A stretch of 64,000 bases of DNA from an endosymbiont of Galathealinum brachiosum (GTDB lineage Bacteria; Pseudomonadota; Gammaproteobacteria; SZUA-229), in assembly GCA_003349885.1 (NCBI GenBank), contig QFXC01000007.1:662642-726641 (forward strand), given 5' to 3'. Positions 58,697 to 64,000 of this stretch are shown here, piece by piece; positions within the stretch are counted from its first letter, which is position 1; each line of letters starts with the position of its first letter. The position numbers were made by a program, and so were the translations under genes. The notes below the pieces were generated by a model that searched no databases, was not told the origin of the DNA, and worked only from the letters and a program-made list of their open reading frames with translations.

Positions 58697-58960
58697 TTAA
58701 ACAGCAGTTGATTTCTCAACAACTTTAACCAGTTTCCAGGATTTCGTTTTTGAAACCGGTGCACACTGCTCTATTAATACAGTATCACCAATTCCACACT
58801 CATTCGCTTCATCATGAATGCTCAACTTAGTTGAACGATTAATGATTTTGCCATAAAGAGGGTGCTTAACACGACGCGAAATAGTTACTGTTGCTGATTT
58901 CTCAGCTTTATTACTAGTAACAACACCTTGTAGTGTTTTTTGTATTTTATCTGCGCTCAT
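58697..58960 (-). CDS. rpsQ: 30S ribosomal protein S17
   Basis: 87 residues; E. coli 84. [46 protein letters not shown] and [21 protein letters not shown] mark the S17 OB fold. Its ATG shares one base with the rpmC stop, so the pair is translationally coupled. It ends the S10 operon by E. coli order. Confidence 0.97.
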   Translation of the reverse strand: MSADKIQKTLQGVVTSNKAEKSATVTISRRVKHPLYGKIINRSTKLSIHDEANECGIGDTVLIEQCAPVSKTKSWKLVKVVEKSTAV

Positions 58961-59175
58961 TATGCTTTACCCGCTTGTTTTTTCTCAGCAAGAATTGTCT
59001 TAACACGTGCAATATCACGACGTGCATTTTTAAATAGATGTGGTTTAGACATCTCGCCAGCACCTTGCTGCATACGTAAATTAAACTGTTCTTTACGTAT
59101 ATTCAGAATTTCTTCTTTAAGACCTGCTTCGTCTTTTTCTCTTAGCTCTTTTGCCAAATTATTTGAATTAGCCAT
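58960..59175 (-). CDS. rpmC: 50S ribosomal protein L29
   Basis: 71 residues; E. coli 63, the excess being at the ends. [54 protein letters not shown] is the two-helix L29 hairpin at the exit tunnel. It overlaps rplP and rpsQ by one base each. Confidence 0.97.
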   Translation of the reverse strand: MANSNNLAKELREKDEAGLKEEILNIRKEQFNLRMQQGAGEMSKPHLFKNARRDIARVKTILAEKKQAGKA

Positions 59176-59588
59176 TACATCACCGTACGGATAACAAAGG
59201 TGGTTTTAATTGGCAGCTTTGCTGCCGCTAATGAAAAAGCTTCTCTCGCTAATTCTTCAGACACACCTTCCATTTCGTATAAAACAGATCCTGGCTGAAC
59301 TTTAGCAACCCAATGATCCACGTTACCTTTTCCCTTACCCATTCGAACTTCTAATGGTTTGTTAGAGATTGGCGTATCTGGAAAAACTCGAATCCAGATT
59401 TTACCCGTACGTTTTACGTGACGAGTCATTGCACGTCGAGCTGCCTCGATTTGGCGAGCCGAAATACGACCTCGTGCCATTGCTTTTAAACCGTACTCAC
59501 CAAAGCTCACTTTGTTACCATTTTGAGCTAAACCGCGATTACGACCTTTAAAAGCTTTTCTAAATTTAGTACGTTTAGGTTGAAGCAT
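59175..59588 (-). CDS. rplP: 50S ribosomal protein L16
   Basis: 137 residues; E. coli 136. It begins [36 protein letters not shown] and has [51 protein letters not shown]16 organises the A site of the large subunit. Only 2 bp separate it from rpsC. Confidence 0.98.
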   Translation of the reverse strand: MLQPKRTKFRKAFKGRNRGLAQNGNKVSFGEYGLKAMARGRISARQIEAARRAMTRHVKRTGKIWIRVFPDTPISNKPLEVRMGKGKGNVDHWVAKVQPGSVLYEMEGVSEELAREAFSLAAAKLPIKTTFVIRTVM

Positions 59589-59590
59589 GA

Positions 59591-60286
59591 TTATCTACCA
59601 CCTTTTTTAGGCTTAGATTCTTGCTGAGCAGCGTTACGCTTCTCTTCAAGACTGAATACTTCACCTTTATAAATCCAGACTTTAACACCTAGAATACCGT
59701 AAGTAGTTAATGCTTCAGCAAAACCGTAATCGATGTCTGCGCGAAGTGTATGTAATGGCACGCGGCCTTCCATATAACATTCGCTACGTGCAATTTCAGC
59801 ACCATTCAAACGACCACCAACCTGAATCTTAATGCCCTGACCGCCCATACGCATAGTATTCTGCATAGAACGTTTCATTGCACGACGAAACATAACGCGT
59901 CGTTCAAGCTGTTGCGCAATACTTTCTGCAACTAATTGAGCATCAAGCTCAGGCTTACGTATTTCTTCAATATTGATTTTCACATTATTAATGTGAAGAC
60001 CTAAAATCTTAGATACTTCTTTACGCAGGATCTCAATATCCGCGCCTTTTTTGCCGATAACAACACCAGGGCGAGCCGTATGAATTGTTATAACTGCTGC
60101 GCGCGTTGGACGTTCAATCTGAATGCGACTTACATTTGCAGCTGCTAATTTCTTTTTCAGAAACTCACGAACTTTAATGTCAGCATTTAACAGTAAAGGA
60201 TAATCCTTGCTGTTTGCATACCATTTTGCGTTCCAGTCTGAGGATATACCCAGACGAATCCCGACAGGATGTACTTTTTGGCCCAT
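59591..60286 (-). CDS. rpsC: 30S ribosomal protein S3
   Basis: 231 residues; E. coli 233. N-terminal KH domain includes [20 protein letters not shown] (GxxG is GKKG), and the C-terminal domain has VRGRL-type [15 protein letters not shown] and [21 protein letters not shown] as [17 protein letters not shown]3 forms the mRNA entry pore. 12 bp after rplV. Confidence 0.98.
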   Translation of the reverse strand: MGQKVHPVGIRLGISSDWNAKWYANSKDYPLLLNADIKVREFLKKKLAAANVSRIQIERPTRAAVITIHTARPGVVIGKKGADIEILRKEVSKILGLHINNVKINIEEIRKPELDAQLVAESIAQQLERRVMFRRAMKRSMQNTMRMGGQGIKIQVGGRLNGAEIARSECYMEGRVPLHTLRADIDYGFAEALTTYGILGVKVWIYKGEVFSLEEKRNAAQQESKPKKGGR

Positions 60287-60298
60287 TCTGCTTCTCTC

Positions 60299-60631
60299 TT
60301 AACTATCCGAAACCGTAACCGTTATATGGCTACTACGTTTTAAAATTCGATTAGCACGACCTTTTGCGCGGGCTTGAATGCGCTTCATTGTCGGACCTTC
60401 GTCTACAAAAGCTTTTGATATCTTTAACTCATCGATATCAGCACCTTCATTGTGCTCAGCATTTGCAATTGCTGACTCTAGTACTTTCTGTACAAGACCT
60501 GCAGCTTTCTTATTGCTGAATGTTAAAATATTTAGCGCCTGCTCTACAGACTGGCCACGTATTTGATCAACAACCAGACGAGCCTTCTGAGGCGATATAC
60601 GTGCGTAGCGATGCTTTGCTAATACTTCCAT
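60299..60631 (-). CDS. rplV: 50S ribosomal protein L22
   Basis: 110 residues as in E. coli when started at ATG 60631; a second ATG one codon earlier (60634) would leave only 3 nt from the ribosome-binding site AAGGAG, so I prefer 60631. It has [25 protein letters not shown] and [33 protein letters not shown]. The loop of L22 lines the exit tunnel. Confidence 0.97.
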   Translation of the reverse strand: MEVLAKHRYARISPQKARLVVDQIRGQSVEQALNILTFSNKKAAGLVQKVLESAIANAEHNEGADIDELKISKAFVDEGPTMKRIQARAKGRANRILKRSSHITVTVSDS

Positions 60632-60641
60632 CATATACTCC

Positions 60642-60914
60642 TTACTTAGACTTTTTGTCAGCAGTGTGACCGCGGTAAGTACGAGTCAGAGCGAATTCAC
60701 CCAACTTGTGACCTACCATATTCTCGTTAACTAAAACTGGAATATGTTGACGACCATTATGTACTGCAATTGTTAAACCAACCATTTCAGGGAAAATAGT
60801 AGAACGACGCGACCAGGTTTTAATTGGACGACGATTTTTTTCTTCTACTGCCTTCTCGACCTTAACCATCAGATGATGATCAATAAATGGGCCTTTCTTT
60901 AATGAACGTGGCAC
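60642..60914 (-). CDS. rpsS: 30S ribosomal protein S19
   Basis: 90 residues; E. coli 92. [82 protein letters not shown] is the complete S19 fold of the 30S head. 14 bp after rplB. Confidence 0.98.
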   Translation of the reverse strand: MPRSLKKGPFIDHHLMVKVEKAVEEKNRRPIKTWSRRSTIFPEMVGLTIAVHNGRQHIPVLVNENMVGHKLGEFALTRTYRGHTADKKSK

Positions 60915-60928
60915 TCTAATACCCTCAA

Positions 60929-61759
60929 TTATTTACGGTTGTTACGGCGACGAACAATCATATTGTCTGTGCGCTTATTGCTACGAGTCTTCTTACCTTT
61001 CGTAGGCGTACCCCATGGAGATACAGGATGGCGACCACCAGAAGTACGGCCTTCACCACCACCATGTGGGTGATCTACCGGGTTCATCGCAACACCGCGA
61101 ACGGTTGGACGAACACCACGCCAGCGCTTAGCACCCGCTTTACCCAGTGAACGCAAACTATGCTCACTGTTACCTACTTCACCAATTGTTGCACGGCAAT
61201 CAATGTGAATCTTACGCATTTCTCCAGAACGTAAACGAACTGTTGCGTACATGCCTTCACGTGCAACCAACTGAACTGATGCACCTGCACTACGTGCAAT
61301 CTGTGCGCCTTTACCCGGCTTCAGCTCAATACAGTGTATTGTTGAACCTACTGGTACATTTCTTAAAGGCATAGCATTACCGCTTTTAATCGGTGCCGCT
61401 GAACCTGAAGAAATCGCATCGCCAGCACTCACACCCTTAGGCGCAATGATGTAACGACGCTCACCATCTGCGTACTTTAATAAAGCAATATTTGCAGTAC
61501 GGTTTGGATCGTACTCTAAACGCTCAACTACAGCTGGAATGCCATCTTTTGTACGTTTAAAATCGATAATACGATAATGTTGTTTATGACCACCACCAAC
61601 GTGTCGAGTCGTAATACGACCCGCATTATTACGTCCGCCATTACGAGACTGAGCCTCTAATAGTGGACCGTATGGAGCGCCTTTATGTAGTTCATGGTTT
61701 ACAACCTTAACTACGTGGCGACTACCCGGTGAAGTTGGCTTGGATTTTACTAATGCCAT
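60929..61759 (-). CDS. rplB: 50S ribosomal protein L2
   Basis: 276 residues; E. coli 273. It carries [28 protein letters not shown] and the peptidyl-transferase-linked [31 protein letters not shown] with the conserved His. L2 is needed for subunit joining and peptidyl transfer. 12 bp after rplW. Confidence 0.98.
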   Translation of the reverse strand: MALVKSKPTSPGSRHVVKVVNHELHKGAPYGPLLEAQSRNGGRNNAGRITTRHVGGGHKQHYRIIDFKRTKDGIPAVVERLEYDPNRTANIALLKYADGERRYIIAPKGVSAGDAISSGSAAPIKSGNAMPLRNVPVGSTIHCIELKPGKGAQIARSAGASVQLVAREGMYATVRLRSGEMRKIHIDCRATIGEVGNSEHSLRSLGKAGAKRWRGVRPTVRGVAMNPVDHPHGGGEGRTSGGRHPVSPWGTPTKGKKTRSNKRTDNMIVRRRNNRK

Positions 61760-61771
61760 TGTCTCAGCCTT

Positions 61772-62071
61772 CTAGTTTGCACCAGCTAAAGCGATATCCT
61801 GGCCTTCAGCCAGTTTAACGTACGCTTTACGCCAGTCAGAACGTTTACCCATGCGTTGACCAAATCTCTTGGTCTTGCCTTTTACATTCAGTACTCTTAC
61901 TTGAGCAACTTTCACTTCAAACAGCTCTTCAACAGCTTGCTTGATTTCAGTTTTCGTTGCTGAAGTATGCACTTTAAATACATGCGTTCCAGATGCATCT
62001 GCAGTCATTGTAGACTTTTCAGATATATGTGGAGCTAACAGCACCTGAAGAATTCTTTCTTGTTGCATCAT
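61772..62071 (-). CDS. rplW: 50S ribosomal protein L23
   Basis: 99 residues from ATG 62071; E. coli 100. [21 protein letters not shown] and [18 protein letters not shown] are family segments. L23 docks SRP and trigger factor at the exit tunnel. Several in-frame ATGs lie close together (62080, 62071, 62068); 62071 overlaps the rplD stop as ATGA and has GAGGA at a good distance, so I chose it. Confidence 0.95.
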   Translation of the reverse strand: MMQQERILQVLLAPHISEKSTMTADASGTHVFKVHTSATKTEIKQAVEELFEVKVAQVRVLNVKGKTKRFGQRMGKRSDWRKAYVKLAEGQDIALAGAN

Positions 62072-62673
62072 GACAACCATTCCTCAATTGCGCGTAATGA
62101 ACCTACAGTCATCACAACGTTTTCTGCGCCAACTAGATCAACTGCTGACATACCTGCCACATCAGTAATTTCTACCTGGTGTAAATTTCTTGCTGACAAA
62201 TACAGATTTTCATCACCTGTTTCTGTCACGATCAGTACTTTCGATACTTCAAGATCATTCAACTTGGCAACCATGCCTTTAGTCTTAGCTGAGTCAACCG
62301 TGATATCTTCAACAACTTTCAGACGATCCTGACGAACCAGCTCAGAAAGAATCGAACTGATTGCAGCACGATACATTTTCTTATTCAGCTTAACTGAATG
62401 ATCACGTGGTGCCGCTGCGAATGTTTGACCACCCGAACGCCAGATTGGACTACGAATAGTACCTGCACGAGCACGGCCCGTACCTTTCTGACGCCATGGT
62501 TTAGCACCACCGCCGCTTACTGCCGCACGATTCTTTTGCGCTTTAGTACCTGAGCGCGCACCCGCAAGAAATGAAACAACTGCCTGATGAACAAGGCCTT
62601 CGTTAAACTCTCTTGCGAATATTGCGTCTGCAACAGAAACCTTATCGCTTGCTTTATGTAACTGAAGATCCAT
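62068..62673 (-). CDS. rplD: 50S ribosomal protein L4
   Basis: 201 residues, as in E. coli. It has [64 protein letters not shown], the long loop of the exit tunnel. In E. coli L4 also represses the S10 operon. Coupled to rplW by a 4-bp overlap. Confidence 0.98.
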   Translation of the reverse strand: MDLQLHKASDKVSVADAIFAREFNEGLVHQAVVSFLAGARSGTKAQKNRAAVSGGGAKPWRQKGTGRARAGTIRSPIWRSGGQTFAAAPRDHSVKLNKKMYRAAISSILSELVRQDRLKVVEDITVDSAKTKGMVAKLNDLEVSKVLIVTETGDENLYLSARNLHQVEITDVAGMSAVDLVGAENVVMTVGSLRAIEEWLS

Positions 62674-62678
62674 TAGAT

Positions 62679-63320
62679 CTAACCCCTTTTAACTTTAATT
62701 GCAGCGCGCACTATAACGTCGCTACCTTTAGAGCCAGGCACTGAGCCTTTTATCAATAATAAGCCGCGTTCTTCATCAACACGAACCAGTTCAAGAGTTT
62801 GCGCAGTGCGCTGCTTGTCACCCATGTGACCCGCCATTTTCTTACCCTTGAATACACGACCAGGCGTCTGACACTGACCGATAGAACCAGGAGCACGATG
62901 AGATATAGAGTTACCGTGCGTAGCATCCTGCATCTGGAAACCCCAGCGCTTAACACCACCAGCAAAACCCTTACCAATCGACTTACCTGTTACATCAACT
63001 TTCTGACCTGCTTCAAACATAGTCAAAGGAAGCTGAGAACCTGCTTCAAGCTCAGAAGCTCCGTCTAAACGGAACTCCCATAAACCGCGACCAGCTTCAA
63101 CACCTGCTTTCGCATAGTGACCAGCTGCAGACTTCGTTACACGAGATGCACGACGTGAACCCGTTGTAATCTGAATAGCGTCATAACCATCTGACTCAAC
63201 AGTCTTAACCTGAGTTACCAGGTTAGGCGCTACTTCTACAACCGTTACAGGAATTGATACGCCGTCTTCAGTAAAGACGCGAGTCATTCCAACTTTTTTA
63301 CCAACTAAACCGATGGCCAT
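62679..63320 (-). CDS. rplC: 50S ribosomal protein L3
   Basis: 213 residues; E. coli 209. It starts [30 protein letters not shown] and has [53 protein letters not shown]. The Gln in [10 protein letters not shown] is the site methylated by PrmB in E. coli. It is preceded by a 201-bp gap holding a hairpin and promoter candidate. Confidence 0.98.
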   Translation of the reverse strand: MAIGLVGKKVGMTRVFTEDGVSIPVTVVEVAPNLVTQVKTVESDGYDAIQITTGSRRASRVTKSAAGHYAKAGVEAGRGLWEFRLDGASELEAGSQLPLTMFEAGQKVDVTGKSIGKGFAGGVKRWGFQMQDATHGNSISHRAPGSIGQCQTPGRVFKGKKMAGHMGDKQRTAQTLELVRVDEERGLLLIKGSVPGSKGSDVIVRAAIKVKRG

Positions 63321-63404
63321 GTCTGTATTCCAAAATATTATCAGGAGCTAGCTTCATATAGATAGGCTAACCCCTTGATTTAACTTAATTTACGCTTCTG
63401 ATAA

Positions 63405-63471
63405 GTTCGGCCCAAGCATGTGCTGGGCCGAACGAGGCGCGAATTCTATCATAGATCTTTTAGCATCACTA
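63405..63471 (-). promoter_or_regulatory. Promoter and leader hairpin candidate upstream of rplC
   Basis: On the minus strand a TAGTGA/TAGAAT pair with 17-bp spacing (63466-63471 and 63443-63448) is followed by CGCGCC and a perfect 10-bp stem GTTCGGCCCA/TGGGCCGAAC (63405-63414, 63424-63433). It sits in the 201-bp gap between rpsJ and rplC. The -35 is weak. An L4-type attenuation leader or a second S10 promoter is inference. Confidence 0.45.
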
Positions 63472-63521
63472 CATTTGTTTCAAAAATATTGCAGTGATTT
63501 AAGCTTTATTCAAAACTGGGA

Positions 63522-63836
63522 TTAATTCAGTTTAATCTGAACATCAACACCCGCCGCAAGATCAAGCTTCATAAGCGCATCAACTGTTTTATCAGTTGGA
63601 TCTACGATATCCATTAAACGTTTGTGAGTACGCAATTCATACTGATCACGCGCATCTTTGTTAACGTGTGGAGATATCAATATCGTAAAACGCTCTTTCT
63701 TAGTAGGCAAAGGAATTGGACCCTTAACATGAGCTCCGGTACGCTTTGCTGTATCAACAATCTCTGCACATGAACGATCAACTAACTTGTGATCAAATGA
63801 TTTAAGACGGATACGGATTCTTTGACTTGCTGCCAT
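63522..63836 (-). CDS. rpsJ: 30S ribosomal protein S10
   Basis: 104 residues; E. coli 103. [100 protein letters not shown] is the full S10/NusE sequence. It also acts in antitermination with NusB. Unlike E. coli, a 201-bp gap separates it from rplC; tuf lies 99 bp upstream. Confidence 0.98.
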   Translation of the reverse strand: MAASQRIRIRLKSFDHKLVDRSCAEIVDTAKRTGAHVKGPIPLPTKKERFTILISPHVNKDARDQYELRTHKRLMDIVDPTDKTVDALMKLDLAAGVDVQIKLN

Positions 63837-63935
63837 AATTTTTACTCTTTAAAAAACACTATTCTAAGATAAGTGAGTAGTTATTAAATAATCACCCGAT
63901 ACCAAACATACCGGGCAACCAAATCTGCTAAATAT

Positions 63936-64000
63936 TTATTCTGTGATTTTTGAAACCACACCAGCACCTACAGTACGGCCACCTTCGCGTATTGCGAAAC
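63936..64000 (-). CDS. tuf: Elongation factor Tu, C-terminal end only
   Basis: The last 20 residues are visible, read from the right edge: FAIREGGRTVGAGVVSKITE, then TAA. This is the invariant C-terminus of EF-Tu, the GTPase that delivers aminoacyl-tRNA. Position directly upstream of rpsJ is the usual str-S10 junction. Confidence 0.95.
   Translation of the reverse strand, partial: FAIREGGRTVGAGVVSKITE

Overview
The window looks like chromosomal DNA from an AT-rich, sulfur-oxidising gammaproteobacterium. The gammaproteobacterial placement rests on conserved gene order: leuS-lptE-holA with a ybeL homologue divergent from leuS; miaB-phoH-ybeY-corC-lnt; uvrA near a yajR-type MFS gene and ssb; and an E. 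coli-like S10-spc-alpha ribosomal cluster. The sulfur link rests on three secreted, low-complexity Gly/Asn/Tyr/Pro-rich proteins that resemble the sulfur globule proteins SgpA/B and SgpC of Allochromatium, and on a protein made of two DsrC/TusE domains in tandem. Both are family-level inferences; no dsr, sox or other sulfur-oxidation operon lies in the window.

Layout. 1-5.1 kb: a 5'-partial secreted protein, a large DUF1631 protein, a PilZ protein, a small exported protein and a PfkB-type kinase. 5.1-18.9 kb: holA, lptE and leuS (minus strand), a YbeL zinc-ribbon protein, a lipoprotein, a phosphoesterase, a di-haem peroxidase with a perfect palindrome upstream, then a minus-strand series miaB-phoH-ybeY-corC-lnt, a 42-codon membrane microprotein and a membrane hydrolase. 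19-22 kb: FabR repressor and a divergent fatty-acid desaturase sharing a 16-bp palindromic operator, followed by YdcH-like, DksA/TraR-like and NYN proteins. 22.5-30 kb: arfB, DUF502, dsbB, two DEAD-box helicases (RhlE-type with a structured leader, and DbpA) and a YbiT-type ABC-F protein. 30-34.8 kb: an SgpC-like protein, a SLC13 transporter, a sugar-phosphate mutarotase, an SgpA/B-like protein, a membrane-anchored unknown, and a gap of about 226 bp filled with hairpins. 34.8-40 kb: methyltransferase, DUF2846 lipoprotein, spermidine-synthase-like protein, bioA, and an SPFH/NfeD pair. 40-46.3 kb: a 39-codon membrane protein, a broken HD-GYP remnant, glmS, the tandem DsrC protein, ssb, an MFS transporter and a second SgpA/B-like protein. 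46.5-50 kb: uvrA and a lipoprotein. 50-64 kb: one continuous minus-strand cluster from tuf (partial) through rpsJ to rplQ, including secY and rpoA.

How it fits together. Most genes are housekeeping: translation, protein export, envelope biogenesis, tRNA and ribosome care, DNA repair. The accessory signal is the sulfur set: globule coat proteins exported with signal peptides, a sulfur-carrier-like tandem DsrC protein, and candidate FNR-type boxes upstream of two of the globule genes. No tRNA, rRNA, CRISPR array, insertion sequence or prophage was found. Several intergenic hairpin repeats share a common sequence core and look like a dispersed REP-like family.
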